NCBI RefSeq assembly: GCF_021864535.1 | Contig: NZ_JAKJIC010000002.1 | Span: 310,001 to 374,000, forward strand | Length of the DNA: 64,000 nucleotides | Direction of reading: 5' to 3' | Source: Oryzibacter oryziterrae | Lineage (GTDB): Bacteria > Pseudomonadota > Alphaproteobacteria > Rhizobiales > Pleomorphomonadaceae | Shown: piece by piece, positions 26,194-35,530 of the stretch | Layout of the letters: every line of letters begins with the position of its first letter | How positions within the stretch are numbered: the stretch's first letter is position 1 | The notes under the pieces: generated by a model | Seen by the model: only the letters and a program-made list of their open reading frames with translations | The model's database searches: none | Told to the model about the DNA's origin: nothing | Position numbers and translations under genes: made by a program

Positions 26194-27237
26194 TCAGGAG
26201 AGGGCGGACAGGATGGCGGCGGTGATGGTCTCGGTGCGGTCGCGGCCCGGGCGCGTACCGATTCCGCGCGCGGTCGTGGCCTCGATGGCCGCCATGACGC
26301 GGGCGGCGGCATCCTTCTCGCCCAGATGGTCGAGCATCAGCGCGCCGGACCAGATGGCAGCGATGGGATTGGCGACGCCGAGATGGGCGATGTCGGGCGC
26401 CGAGCCGTGCACCGGTTCGAACATGGAGGGCGCGCTGCGGTCGGGGTTGATGTTGGCCGAGGCGGCGAAGCCGAGACCGCCCTGGATGGCCGCACCGAGA
26501 TCGGTCAGGATGTCGCCGAAGAGGTTGGAGGCGACGATCACGTCGAGGGTTTCGGGCGCCATCACCATGCGCGCCGCCATGGCGTCGATGTGGTAGCTGG
26601 TCACCTCGACGTCGGGATAGGCGGCGGAAAGCTCGCGCGTCACGTCATCCCAGAACACCATGGAGTGCTTCTGGGCGTTGGATTTGGTGACGGAGGCGAG
26701 CTTGCCGCGCCGGGCGCGGGCCTGCTCGAAGCCAAATCGCAGGATGCGCTCGACGCCGGTGCGGGTGAAGATGGCGGTCTCGACAGCCACTTCGTCGGCC
26801 GTGCCCTGATGGACGCGGCCGCCGGCGCCGGAATACTCGCCCTCGGTGTTCTCGCGGATGCACAGAATGTCGAAGGCCGATGCCTTGAGCGGGCCTTCCA
26901 CGCCGGGCAGGAGCCGATGCGGGCGCATGTTGGCATATTGCACGAAGGACTTGCGGATCGGCAGCAGCAGGCCGTGCAGCGAGACGCTGTCGGGCACCTG
27001 GGCCGGCCAGCCGACGGCCCCCAGCAGGATGGCGTCGAAGCGACGCAACAGTTCGATGCCGTCCTTGGGCATCATGGCGCCGGTTTCCATGAAATGGGCG
27101 CAGGACCAGGGGAAGACCGTGCCCTCGAGGTAAAAGTCGCCGGCCTTGGCCGCGACCTGCAACACGTCCCAGGCCGCTTCGGTGACATCCTGGCCGATGC
27201 CGTCCCCGGGGATCAGGGCGATGGAATAGCTTTTCAT
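26194..27237 (-). CDS. Tartrate/D-malate dehydrogenase-like (isocitrate/isopropylmalate dehydrogenase family)
   Basis: A 347-aa beta-decarboxylating dehydrogenase. The early IALIPGDGIGQDVT, the substrate-binding IRENTEGEYSGAGGR loop, metal-site Asp residues in VIVASNLFGDILTDLGAA and the NAD-binding FEPVHGSAPDIAHLGVANP are all present. The LLGAVGWPAQVPDSVSLHG stretch fits tartrate dehydrogenase/decarboxylase or D-malate dehydrogenase rather than LeuB. It lies seven bases after the upstream aldehyde dehydrogenase. Its role in an amine pathway is unclear; it may oxidise a 2-hydroxy acid intermediate. Confidence 0.88.
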   Translation of the reverse strand: MKSYSIALIPGDGIGQDVTEAAWDVLQVAAKAGDFYLEGTVFPWSCAHFMETGAMMPKDGIELLRRFDAILLGAVGWPAQVPDSVSLHGLLLPIRKSFVQYANMRPHRLLPGVEGPLKASAFDILCIRENTEGEYSGAGGRVHQGTADEVAVETAIFTRTGVERILRFGFEQARARRGKLASVTKSNAQKHSMVFWDDVTRELSAAYPDVEVTSYHIDAMAARMVMAPETLDVIVASNLFGDILTDLGAAIQGGLGFAASANINPDRSAPSMFEPVHGSAPDIAHLGVANPIAAIWSGALMLDHLGEKDAAARVMAAIEATTARGIGTRPGRDRTETITAAILSALS

Positions 27238-27244
27238 GGCGGTC

Positions 27245-28708
27245 TCAGAGTCCGATCAGCACGCTCTTGGAGCGCCGGTTGGCGTGATAGGCCTCGCGGC
27301 CCAGATCCTTGCCGATGCCGGAGCGCTTGTAGCCGCCGGTCGGCAGGATGTGGTCGCGCGAGCGCGAGTAGCGGTTGACCCAGACGGTGCCTGCTTCGAG
27401 CGCCCGGGTGATCCGCAGGGCGCGCGTGAGATCGCGGGTGAAGAGACCGGCGGCGAGCCCATAGGTGGGGTGGCTGGCGAGCTCCAGAGCTTCGGACTCG
27501 CTTGTGAAGGTCTGCATCGTCAGCACCGGACCGAAGATCTCCTCGGTGACGGCCGGCGAGGCGGCATCGACGCCGGTCAGGAGCGTCGGCGCGTAGAAAT
27601 AGCCGGGGTGATCCATGAAGCTGCCGCCGGTGGCGCAGGTCGCACCACTGGCCCGCGCCGCCTCGACGATGGCCGATATGCGCCCGCGCTGGAGCGCGGA
27701 AATGGCGGGGGAGTAGGTGGTCGCCGCATCCCAGGTGACGCCCGGTCGCGCGTTGCGCAGGCGGTCGATGATGGCGGACGACAAGGCGGCGACCACGCTT
27801 TCCTCGACGATCAGTCGGGTGCCCGCGACGCAGGCCTGGCCGGCATTGGCCAGGACCGATCCGGCAATGGCTCCGGCGGCCTTGTCGAGATCGGCATCGG
27901 CGAAGACGATCTGCGGCGACTTGCCCCCGAGTTCCAGCGTCATCGGCTTGATGCCGGTGCGGGCTACGTTGGCCATGATGGCGGAGCCTGCCGCCGTCGA
28001 ACCGGTGAAGGACACCTTGGCGACGTCGGCGTGCCCGGTCAGCGCCGTGCCCGTGGTCTGCCCGTCACCCAGCACCACGTTGATGAGCCCCGCGGGAAGG
28101 CCGGCTTCCACCGCCAGCTGGGCGAGCCGGATGGTCGAGAAGGGCGTCATCTCGGAGGGCTTGATCACCACGGCGTTGCCGGCGGCCAAGGCCGGGCCGA
28201 GCTTCCAGCCGGCCATGGAGAGGGGGAAGTTCCACGGCGTGATGGCGCCGACGACGCCATAGGGTTCGTCGAGGATCATGCCGAAGCTCGCCTCGTCGGT
28301 GGGGACCACGGCGCTCCCCTCCTTGTCGGCCATTTCGGCAAAGAAGCGGATCTGCTCGGCAGTCACCGCAATGTCGCCGGCGACAAGCTGGCCGACGGGG
28401 CGGGTGGAGGACAGCGCTTCGAGCTTGGCGAGCGTTTCGGCATTGGCCTCGATGTGGTTGGCAAAGCGATGCAGCGCGTTGACGCGCTCGCGCGGGCGTA
28501 CCCCGCCCCAGTTGCTGGTCTTGAGCGCGGCTTTCGCCGCGGCGACCGCAGCATCCACCACCTCGGCGTCGGCGATGGGGCAAGCCGCATAGGCCACGCC
28601 GTCGGAGGGCCGGTGCATGGCAATGCGCCCCTCGGCGGGCAGGAGACGCCCGCCGATGAAATGGCCGTTGGGCAGGTCGATGCTGGCGGGGTCGAAACTG
28701 AGGCTCAT
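27245..28708 (-). CDS. Aldehyde dehydrogenase, PuuC-like
   Basis: A 487-aa NAD(P)-dependent aldehyde dehydrogenase. Motifs include GAITPWNFPLSMAGWKLGPA, Glu in LELGGKSPQI, the catalytic Cys in NAGQACVAGTR and the C-terminal GGYKRSGIGKDLG. It resembles gamma-glutamyl-gamma-aminobutyraldehyde or betaine aldehyde dehydrogenases. It heads the three-gene minus-strand set that ends with the GabD-like gene. Likely substrates are aldehydes made by the two flavin oxidases or the aminotransferase of the locus. Confidence 0.9.
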   Translation of the reverse strand: MSLSFDPASIDLPNGHFIGGRLLPAEGRIAMHRPSDGVAYAACPIADAEVVDAAVAAAKAALKTSNWGGVRPRERVNALHRFANHIEANAETLAKLEALSSTRPVGQLVAGDIAVTAEQIRFFAEMADKEGSAVVPTDEASFGMILDEPYGVVGAITPWNFPLSMAGWKLGPALAAGNAVVIKPSEMTPFSTIRLAQLAVEAGLPAGLINVVLGDGQTTGTALTGHADVAKVSFTGSTAAGSAIMANVARTGIKPMTLELGGKSPQIVFADADLDKAAGAIAGSVLANAGQACVAGTRLIVEESVVAALSSAIIDRLRNARPGVTWDAATTYSPAISALQRGRISAIVEAARASGATCATGGSFMDHPGYFYAPTLLTGVDAASPAVTEEIFGPVLTMQTFTSESEALELASHPTYGLAAGLFTRDLTRALRITRALEAGTVWVNRYSRSRDHILPTGGYKRSGIGKDLGREAYHANRRSKSVLIGL

Positions 28709-28867
28709 GGGCTGTCTCCGGATGGGCCGGAAGGAACCGGTGCCGTGAGCCTAGGCCGAGGGGCGGCGCATGGGGTTGCGCTTGCCGCCCCGCCGACGGT
28801 CAAATCTCCTGAAAGCGGCAGCAGGCACAGAGCTTTGTTCTGCCGCGCCGATCTGCCCTCTGGAGCG

Positions 28868-29239
28868 TCAGTTCACCACCACATAGATCTTGCGCACGGT
28901 TTCCACGGTCTTCCAGACGCCGGTGAAGCCGGGCTTCATCAGGAAGCTGTCGCCGGCGCGATAGGTGACCGGCACACCGCCGTCGGGCGTGATTTCGACA
29001 AGGCCGTCGAGGATGTAGCAGAACTCGAAGACCTCGCCCTTGATGGAGCGCGTTTCGCCTGGCGTTGCCAGCCAGATGCCGGTGAGCACCTTGCCGTCCT
29101 TGGCCTCGTCGAGCGCCCAGGTCTTGAAGGTGGGGGCGCCGGCGATCAGGCGTTCCGGCAGGGGGAGACCGTCCTTCGCGGGGAAGGTGGGGGCGGTTTC
29201 CAGCGTGACGAGCAACTCGGAAGCGGTGGGCATGGGCAA
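28868..29239 (-). CDS. Small cupin-domain protein (Cupin_3/DUF861-like)
   Basis: A 123-aa single-domain cupin. The conserved barrel motifs are KGEVFEFCYILDGLVEITPD and YRAGDSFLMKPGFTGVWKT, as in the ethanolamine-utilisation/ureidoglycine-hydrolase-like group. A metal site is not obvious because the first motif lacks the usual His pair. The start may be 29,239 or the ATG two codons later. Such proteins often accompany amine oxidases and GabD-type genes in rhizobia, but their role is unknown. Confidence 0.85.
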   Translation of the reverse strand: MPMPTASELLVTLETAPTFPAKDGLPLPERLIAGAPTFKTWALDEAKDGKVLTGIWLATPGETRSIKGEVFEFCYILDGLVEITPDGGVPVTYRAGDSFLMKPGFTGVWKTVETVRKIYVVVN

Positions 29240-29317
29240 CCTTTCATTCTGGCCAAGGGGTGACGCCAGGCGTCGCGCCGCGAGGCGCCGCCTGTCGGGG
29301 AGCGGGCTGTTGGCGCA

Positions 29318-30442
29318 TCAGAGCGCGCAGTGCCGACCGAGCGCGGCGATCATGGCTTCGGCTTCGGACAGTTCGCCGGCGCGGATGTATTCGTCGGGCT
29401 TGTGGGCCCGGTCGATGTCGCCGGGACCGCAGATGATCGCGGGGATGCCGGCGGCCTGGTAGAGCCCGGCCTCGGTGCCATAGGACACGGCGGCGATGGA
29501 GGGGCGACCGGTCAGAGCCTCAAGCAGGCCGACCAGCGGGGCGTCTGCCGGCAGCGACAGGGCGTGATAGGCGCTGAGGGTTTGCCAGATGGCGCCGTAG
29601 CCCCGGCCAACAAGGCCTTCGGCGACCGCGCGTACCGGGGCGAGCAGGCTGGCCGGATCGACCCCGGCGATGGCCCGCGCCTCAAGATCGATCACGCAGC
29701 TGTCCGGGATGATGTTGACGGCGCGGCCGCCGCCGATCGTGCCGACCTGCAGCGAGGAATAGGGCGGCGCGAAAACCTCGTCGAGCGGTCCCGCCGTCAA
29801 CGAGTCGGCGGTACGGACCGCGACGGCAAGCACGTCGGCCATGGCGTGGATGGCGTTGAGGCCGAGGTCGGGGCGGGACGAGTGGCCGGGACGACCGGTC
29901 ACGGTCAGGCGGGCGGCCGCCTTGCCCTTGTGGGCGCGGATTGCCGTCAGACTGCTCGGTTCGCCGATGATGGCGCCGAGCGGCGCGGCGCAGAGCTCGG
30001 GCAGGCGGGCAATGAGATGCGGCACGCCGATGCAGCCAGCCTCCTCGTCATAGGAAAAGGCGAAGTGGACAGGCCGGGCGAGCTTGAGCGAGGCAATCGT
30101 CGGCACGGCAGCCAGTGCCGCGGCGATATAGCCCTTCATGTCGGAGGTGCCGCGGCCATAGAGCCGGTCGCCATCGGCGCGCAGGACAAAGGGATCGGTG
30201 CTCCAGCCGGCTTCGCCCGCCGGCACCACATCCATATGGGCGGAGACGATATAGCCCGGCACATCGGCCGGTCCGAGGCTGGCGAAGAGATTGCAACGGT
30301 CGCCCTCGGGCCCGGTCAGGAGCTGGACCTTGGCGCCGTGGCTTTCAAGATAGTCGGCAATCCAGCCTGCAATGTCGCCATTGGGCCGGCCGACGACGGA
30401 AGGAAAGCCGATGAGGCGACGGAGAATGTCGGTGACGGTCAT
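29318..30442 (-). CDS. argE: ArgE-like M20 deacylase (acetylornithine deacetylase family)
   Basis: A 374-aa zinc-dependent amidohydrolase. Metal ligands and catalytic residues are visible: His and Asp in VSAHMDVVPAG, bridging Asp in LYGRGTSDMKGY, the catalytic Glu pair in YDEEAGCIG, and the C-terminal His in DRAHKPDEY. The dimerisation domain contains ARLTVTGRPGHSSRPDLG. It releases acetate or another acyl group from N-acyl amino acids. Its position among amine-catabolism genes and two acetyltransferases suggests a dedicated deacylase rather than arginine biosynthesis; this is inference. Confidence 0.9.
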   Translation of the reverse strand: MTVTDILRRLIGFPSVVGRPNGDIAGWIADYLESHGAKVQLLTGPEGDRCNLFASLGPADVPGYIVSAHMDVVPAGEAGWSTDPFVLRADGDRLYGRGTSDMKGYIAAALAAVPTIASLKLARPVHFAFSYDEEAGCIGVPHLIARLPELCAAPLGAIIGEPSSLTAIRAHKGKAAARLTVTGRPGHSSRPDLGLNAIHAMADVLAVAVRTADSLTAGPLDEVFAPPYSSLQVGTIGGGRAVNIIPDSCVIDLEARAIAGVDPASLLAPVRAVAEGLVGRGYGAIWQTLSAYHALSLPADAPLVGLLEALTGRPSIAAVSYGTEAGLYQAAGIPAIICGPGDIDRAHKPDEYIRAGELSEAEAMIAALGRHCAL

Positions 30443-30829
30443 GGGATGTGGCTGGCTCTTGCAGGATGCGGATCGCCCCGGACGGGTGGGCCGCCAGGGT
30501 CGGTTCTAGTGCACTGATTCAGTCAGAAGATTCACCTTGAACGGTATTCCGTGCACTCGATTTTCTTGTTTGTGCCACGATTTATCCAATCGGACTGGCC
30601 CTTGCGGGGCGTACCATCCGATTGGGGCGATGCACGAGCAGATGGTAGGATGCCCGGCGCGGAGATCGTGCCGAATGCGGCCGCGATTTGGTTGGAAATG
30701 CCGCCGGCCCCCGCCTTTGCGGTGCAATCTGTTGCGTGCTCCGGCTAGATTGAGGCAGAAATGACGTGCAGCCGGCTTTGCCCGGCCTTCGTCTGGCAGG
30801 GCTGATGCGGCGCAATCGGGAGGACGGCC
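30443..30829. other. 387-bp divergent intergenic region
   Basis: This spacer separates the minus-strand ArgE-like gene from the plus-strand acetyltransferase. I see no gene in it. It must carry both promoters; a short perfect palindrome at 30,513-30,523 is the only clear symmetric element near the ArgE side. Confidence 0.4.
30513..30523. promoter_or_regulatory. Short palindrome ACTGA-T-TCAGT
   Basis: An 11-bp perfect palindrome about 70 bp upstream of the ArgE-like start codon, a plausible place for an operator. It is short enough to occur by chance. Confidence 0.25.
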
Positions 30830-31744
30830 ATGGACGAGACGATGACGGATGTTCCGCCCGACGCCCTCGCCGTCGATGCCTTCGAGATGCGGGTCGTCGA
30901 CATCAACAGGGCCGATCTCGATCAACTGCACGCGCTTTCCATCGGGGTCGGCTGGCCCCATCGGGCTGAAGACTGGCAGTTCCTGCGCGAGAACGGTCGC
31001 GGCGTTGTCGCGCTCGACGAGATCGGCCGGACACTGGGTTCGGCCATGTGGTTTCCGCAAGGCGACGATTTTGCCACCGTTGGCATGGTGATCACGTCGC
31101 CGCGGCTGCAGGCCATGGGCACCGGCAACTGGCTGATGCAGCATGTGCTCGGCGAATGCGGGAACCGTTCCCTGCGCCTCAATGCGACGCGCACCGCGCG
31201 CCGGCTCTATCTGTCGCTCGACTTCAAGCCGGCACAGACCGTCTACCAGTGCCAGGGCGAGGCGGTTGTTCCCGCTTGCCTGCCGGCCTTGCCGGCCGAT
31301 CTGCAGATGCGGGCGCTGGACGCGGGCGATCTCGACGAGATCACTGCGCTCGATGCGGCCGCCTTTGGCGCGCCGCGCGGCCCGCTTCTGACGGCCCTCA
31401 TGGAGAAGTCGGCCGCCCTGGGCCTCTATCGCGCCGGCCGCCTCGTCGCCTTCGCCTTCTGCCGCGGCTTCGGCCGTGGCCATGTGATCGGACCGGTTGT
31501 GGCCGAGAGCGACGATACCGCCCGCGTCGTGGTGGCTCCGTTTGTTGTGGAGCATGCCGGCCGCTTCCTGCGCATCGACACCCACCGCGAGAGCGGGCCG
31601 TTCAACGCCTTCCTTGCCGACGCGGGCATGCCCGTGTTCGACACCGTGCTGACGATGACGCAGGGCGGCCATTTCGCCGACCCGAACCGCGCCGAGCCGG
31701 GCGCCCCGCGCACCTATGGACTGGTGAGCCAGGCTTTCGGCTGA
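30830..31744 (+). CDS. Two-domain GNAT N-acetyltransferase (paralogue B)
   Basis: A 304-aa protein with a GNAT-like N-terminal half. The acetyl-CoA region SPRLQAMGTGNWLMQHVLG is degenerate compared with paralogue A, which has RGRGLG. The second GNAT-like half contains AFCRGFGRGHVIGPVVAES. A strong GGGAGGA precedes the ATG. It resembles the 21,363-22,199 gene along its length, including the ending ...LVSQAFG. The weaker acetyl-CoA loop suggests altered donor binding or loss of activity in the first domain. Substrate unknown. Confidence 0.87.
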   Translation: MDETMTDVPPDALAVDAFEMRVVDINRADLDQLHALSIGVGWPHRAEDWQFLRENGRGVVALDEIGRTLGSAMWFPQGDDFATVGMVITSPRLQAMGTGNWLMQHVLGECGNRSLRLNATRTARRLYLSLDFKPAQTVYQCQGEAVVPACLPALPADLQMRALDAGDLDEITALDAAAFGAPRGPLLTALMEKSAALGLYRAGRLVAFAFCRGFGRGHVIGPVVAESDDTARVVVAPFVVEHAGRFLRIDTHRESGPFNAFLADAGMPVFDTVLTMTQGGHFADPNRAEPGAPRTYGLVSQAFG

Positions 31745-32028
31745 CGATCGCCCTGGCGAAAGGCGCCCCCCCTCAGGGCATGCGCAAATTGATGAGCCCG
31801 CCGCCGAACAGGCTTTCGCGAGAATGCTCGAGATGGGCGCGCATGAGTTCAGCCGCAGCGACCTCGTCGCGTCGCTTTGCCTGCGCCCATGGGAGAGGCA
31901 AGCGTCTCGAGCCGTTTGTGTGCTTCGGCTGCGGATCTGTGCGTAGATTGCAGGCTGCAGATCTTCCGATGCGGCGCAACATGGCTTAAGGACGGGCCCT
32001 GAGTTTCTCCCGTGGGGTTCGCGCATTC

Positions 32029-33651
32029 ATGATTCGTCTCGACAGCATCAGCAAGCAGAACGGTCATCACCTCCTGTTCATCGAGGCGTCCGCCGTCTTG
32101 CTGCGGGGCGAGAAGGTTGGTCTGGTGGGGCCGAACGGGGCGGGCAAGACCACGCTGTTTCGCATGATCACCGGCGAGGATCTTCCCGACGAAGGGATGG
32201 TGGCTGCCGATCGCGGCATCACCATCGGCTATTTCAATCAGGATGTCGGCGACATGGCCGGGCGCAGCGCCGTCACCGAGGTGATGGACGGCGCCGGACC
32301 GGTGTCCGTTGTGGCGGCCGAACTCGCCGAGCTCGAGGGCGCCATGGCCGATCCCGACCAGGCCGACAACATGGACGCCATCATCGAGCGCTATGGCGAG
32401 GTGCAGGCGCGGTTCGAGGAACTGGGCGGCTATGCGCTGGAGGGGCGGGCGCGCGAAGTGCTGGCGGGCCTCAGCTTCACCCAGGAGATGATGGACGGCG
32501 ATGTGGGCGCGCTGTCGGGCGGCTGGAAGATGCGCGTGGCGCTTGCCCGCATCCTGCTGATGAACCCGGACGTGATGCTGCTCGACGAACCGAGCAACCA
32601 TCTGGACATCGAAAGCCTGATCTGGCTGGAGCAGTTCCTGCGCGGCTATGAGGGCGCGCTGCTGATGACCTCGCATGACCGCGAGTTCATGAACCGCATC
32701 GTCAACAAGGTGATCGAGATCGACGGCGGCCAGCTGACCACCTATTCGGGCAATTATGAGTTCTATGCCCAGCAGCGGGCGCAGAACGAAAAGCAGCAGC
32801 AGGCGCAATTCGAGCGCCAGCAGGCCATGCTGGCCAAGGAAATCAAGTTCATCGAGCGCTTCAAGGCACGCGCGTCCCATGCCGCACAGGTGCAGAGCCG
32901 GGTGAAGAAGCTCGAAAAGATCGACCGGGTCGAGCCGCCCCGTCGGCGGCAGACGGTCTCCTTCGATTTCCCGCCGGCGCCACGCTCAGGCGACGACGTG
33001 GTGGTGCTGAAGGGAATTGAGAAGCGCTATGGCAGCCGCGTGATCTATGACGGGCTGGATTTTCACGTGCGCCGCAAGGAACGCTGGTGCGTCATGGGCG
33101 TCAACGGCGCCGGCAAGTCGACGCTGCTGAAGCTGGTGGCCGGCACGGGCGAACCCGATGCAGGTACGGTGACCATCGGCGCCAGCGTCAAGATGGGCTA
33201 TTTCGCGCAGCACGCCATGGAAGTGCTCGACGGCGACGCCACCATCTTCGAATCACTTGAGGCGAGCTTCCCGCAGGCCTCGATCGGCTCGCTGCGCAAT
33301 CTCTGTGGCTGCTTCGGTTTCTCCGGCGATGACGTGGAGAAGAAGTGCCGTGTCCTCTCGGGCGGCGAGAAGGCGCGCCTGGTCATGGCCAAGATGCTCT
33401 ACGATCCGCCGAATTTCCTGGTTCTCGACGAGCCGACCAACCATCTGGACATGGCCACCAAGGAGATGCTGATCGCGGCGCTGTCCAGTTTCGAGGGCAC
33501 CATGCTGTTCGTCAGCCACGACCGGCATTTTCTCGCAGAACTCAGCAATCGCGTGCTCGAACTTACCGATGACGGCGTTCACCAGTATGGTGGCGGCTAC
33601 ACCGAATATGTTGCCCGCACGGGCCACGAGGCGCCGGGGCTTCACAGCTAG
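32029..33651 (+). CDS. ABC-F family ATPase (ribosome-associated)
   Basis: A 540-aa protein with two ATPase domains and no membrane segments. Domain one has Walker A VGPNGAGKTT, signature LSGGWKMRVALA and Walker B VMLLDEPSNHLD. Domain two has MGVNGAGKST, LSGGEKARLVMA and FLVLDEPTNHLD. A charged linker of ~80 residues (NEKQQQAQFERQQAM onward) corresponds to the P-site tRNA interaction motif of ABC-F translation factors such as EttA and YbiT. It probably acts on stalled or initiating ribosomes. It lies apart from neighbouring pathways and is likely a stand-alone housekeeping gene. Confidence 0.93.
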   Translation: MIRLDSISKQNGHHLLFIEASAVLLRGEKVGLVGPNGAGKTTLFRMITGEDLPDEGMVAADRGITIGYFNQDVGDMAGRSAVTEVMDGAGPVSVVAAELAELEGAMADPDQADNMDAIIERYGEVQARFEELGGYALEGRAREVLAGLSFTQEMMDGDVGALSGGWKMRVALARILLMNPDVMLLDEPSNHLDIESLIWLEQFLRGYEGALLMTSHDREFMNRIVNKVIEIDGGQLTTYSGNYEFYAQQRAQNEKQQQAQFERQQAMLAKEIKFIERFKARASHAAQVQSRVKKLEKIDRVEPPRRRQTVSFDFPPAPRSGDDVVVLKGIEKRYGSRVIYDGLDFHVRRKERWCVMGVNGAGKSTLLKLVAGTGEPDAGTVTIGASVKMGYFAQHAMEVLDGDATIFESLEASFPQASIGSLRNLCGCFGFSGDDVEKKCRVLSGGEKARLVMAKMLYDPPNFLVLDEPTNHLDMATKEMLIAALSSFEGTMLFVSHDRHFLAELSNRVLELTDDGVHQYGGGYTEYVARTGHEAPGLHS

Positions 33652-34363
33652 GCTGCATCCTGCAACCACAGTTAGATTCCTTTGAAGTCGCCTCCATCGA
33701 CGAGTCCGTGGCGTCGCTGGGGATCGATTTTGAACGTCGTTCAATAATTGAATCACCCAGACAACTTTTCGGGGGGCAGGACTCGGACGGACAGCATATT
33801 GCTGCGCAAATTAAGCATGGCTGATACAACTTATAGAAGCATTCGCGCTGCCCGATCAATATGAGAATCTGAATCTAGTTTCAGCGATCTTGCGTGCAGG
33901 TAACAATTACAGGCCTTAAAATGACTCTCCAAAGTAGTAAAAACTGCCATCAATATGGATAAGCACATGAACTAACAAAACAAAAATCAAGATATTCAAA
34001 ATTGCTACAATAAATATTTCACCATTTCCGTGGATCTTGTTCCTTGAGTTTGGGTGCATGGCGTTTCGTGTAACAATTACGAAAGTTAAGCATCGGGCCT
34101 CTAGGGGATTGGTAAATGAGCGTCGCCTGTGATGTCCTCGGATTCTCTTTTCGCGTGCAGAATGCCCGCGATCTGCAGAAGAGCGGAGGGCTGAACGGCG
34201 GGTGGTCCAGCGGCATGTCCGAAGAGAGATCGGGCGTCGCAGCGGTGGGCCGTAGCTATGAGAGGCAGCTTTAGACAGGGGAAGTGCAGCGCTCTTCTTC
34301 CGTCGGTTTCCTCTCGAAAGATTTGCAAGCCAATTCTCGCCGAAGAATTTGAGCGGGAAGTCG
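33652..34363. other. AT-rich 712-bp intergenic region before the chemotaxis operon
   Basis: No convincing gene. From about 33,800 to 34,100 the composition becomes clearly AT-rich compared with the surrounding GC-rich genes. A minus-strand 47-codon frame (33,916-34,059) encodes a hydrophobic stretch but lacks a ribosome site. The promoter of the chemosensory operon should lie towards the right end. Confidence 0.45.
33730..33744. promoter_or_regulatory. Palindrome TTGAAC-GTC-GTTCAA
   Basis: Perfect six-base arms in the AT-richer spacer between the ABC-F gene and the chemosensory operon. No associated regulator is evident, so an operator role is speculative. Confidence 0.3.
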
Positions 34364-35530
34364 ATGACAATAGCGGACCTCTCCAACCCATACTGGCAAG
34401 GCCTCGAGCCAGGCCGCAGCATGCGGGCCTTGATCATTGACGACAGCAAGTCCGTGCTCGTGTGGATGGGGCGTGTTCTCGAAGATCTGGCCGGGCTCGA
34501 AGTGGACCTTTGCGACGTCCCGGAGACCGCCCTGCAGCTCTGTGACGGGCGGCAATATGATCTGGTGGTCGTCGACTATCTCATGCCCGGCATGACCGGT
34601 CTTGAAGTGACCGAAGCCCTCCGAGCCCGTGAGGCCTACAAGACCATCCCCATCGTGATGATCACGGCCGAGCGCGACAGCGAACTCAGGCTGCAGGCCG
34701 TGCTGGCGGGCGTCAACGACTTCCTCAACAAGCCGTTCGATCCCTTCGAGATGCGCGCCCGCGTCACCAATCTTCTCAGCCTGCGTCGCGCCCATGTGCA
34801 CCTGGCCGATCATGCCGAACGGCTGACCGAGGCCGTCGCGCGTGCGACCGAGGCCATTGCCAATCGCGAGGAAGAGGTGATCTGGCGGCTGGCCCGGGCG
34901 ATCGAAATGCGCGACGGCGGCACCGGCGCCCATATCTCGCGCGTGGCCAGCGTCTGCCGCATCATCGCCGAGGGACTGGGCTTCGACGCAGCCTTCTGCC
35001 GCATGATCTATCTCGCCGCGCCGCTGCATGACGTGGGCAAGATCGGCATCCGCGATGCCGTCCTGGGCAAGCCCGGACGGCTCACGCCGGAAGAGATGAG
35101 CGAGATGCGCGAGCACGTCAATCTCGGCGTCCGCATCCTGGAGGATGGCGCCTCCGAACTGCTGCGCATCGCCGAGAGCATTGTCTCCGGCCATCACGAG
35201 AAGTGGGATGGTTCCGGCTACCCACGCGGCTTGAAGGGGGAGGCCATCCCCATCGCCGCGCGGATCGCGGCGGTTGCGGACGTCTTCGACGCGCTTTGTT
35301 CGGTCCGTCCCTACAAGCCGGCCTGGCCGCCGGAAGCTGCCTATGCGGAAATCGTCAAGGGTAGCGGCAGCCACTTCGATCCGGCCTGCGTGGAGATCTT
35401 CTGCCAGAGGTGGCCGGAAATACTGAGCATCGCCCAGGCAATCAGCGATGTCCCCGACGACGCGACGGGGCTAGCCCAAAATTCATCGGCCGAGGCCGCT
35501 GACACCGTGAAACTCAGGGGCACCAATTGA
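34364..35530 (+). CDS. Response regulator with HD-GYP cyclic-di-GMP phosphodiesterase domain
   Basis: A 388-aa protein. The N-terminal receiver domain has acidic Asp residues in ALIIDDSK, phosphoacceptor Asp71 in VVVDYLMPGMTG and Lys in NDFLNKPFDP. The output domain is HD-GYP: HD at 222-223 (APLHDVGKIG) and HHEKWDGSGYPRGLKG at ~277-292, so the full catalytic signature is present. It should hydrolyse c-di-GMP when phosphorylated, probably by the CheA of this operon. The ATG at 34,364 with a GGGAAG just upstream is chosen over a TTG five codons earlier. Its stop overlaps the next start (TGATG). Confidence 0.93.
   Translation: MTIADLSNPYWQGLEPGRSMRALIIDDSKSVLVWMGRVLEDLAGLEVDLCDVPETALQLCDGRQYDLVVVDYLMPGMTGLEVTEALRAREAYKTIPIVMITAERDSELRLQAVLAGVNDFLNKPFDPFEMRARVTNLLSLRRAHVHLADHAERLTEAVARATEAIANREEEVIWRLARAIEMRDGGTGAHISRVASVCRIIAEGLGFDAAFCRMIYLAAPLHDVGKIGIRDAVLGKPGRLTPEEMSEMREHVNLGVRILEDGASELLRIAESIVSGHHEKWDGSGYPRGLKGEAIPIAARIAAVADVFDALCSVRPYKPAWPPEAAYAEIVKGSGSHFDPACVEIFCQRWPEILSIAQAISDVPDDATGLAQNSSAEAADTVKLRGTN

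Noticed and set aside
27236-29263. 675-codon plus-strand open frame opposite the PuuC-like dehydrogenase
   Set aside because: Gly/His/Asp-rich low-information product typical of antisense frames; the opposite strand encodes a textbook aldehyde dehydrogenase.
33916-34059. Minus-strand 47-codon frame encoding a hydrophobic peptide in the AT-rich spacer
   Set aside because: No ribosome site and hydrophobicity follows from T-rich DNA; kept only as a remark in the intergenic entry.
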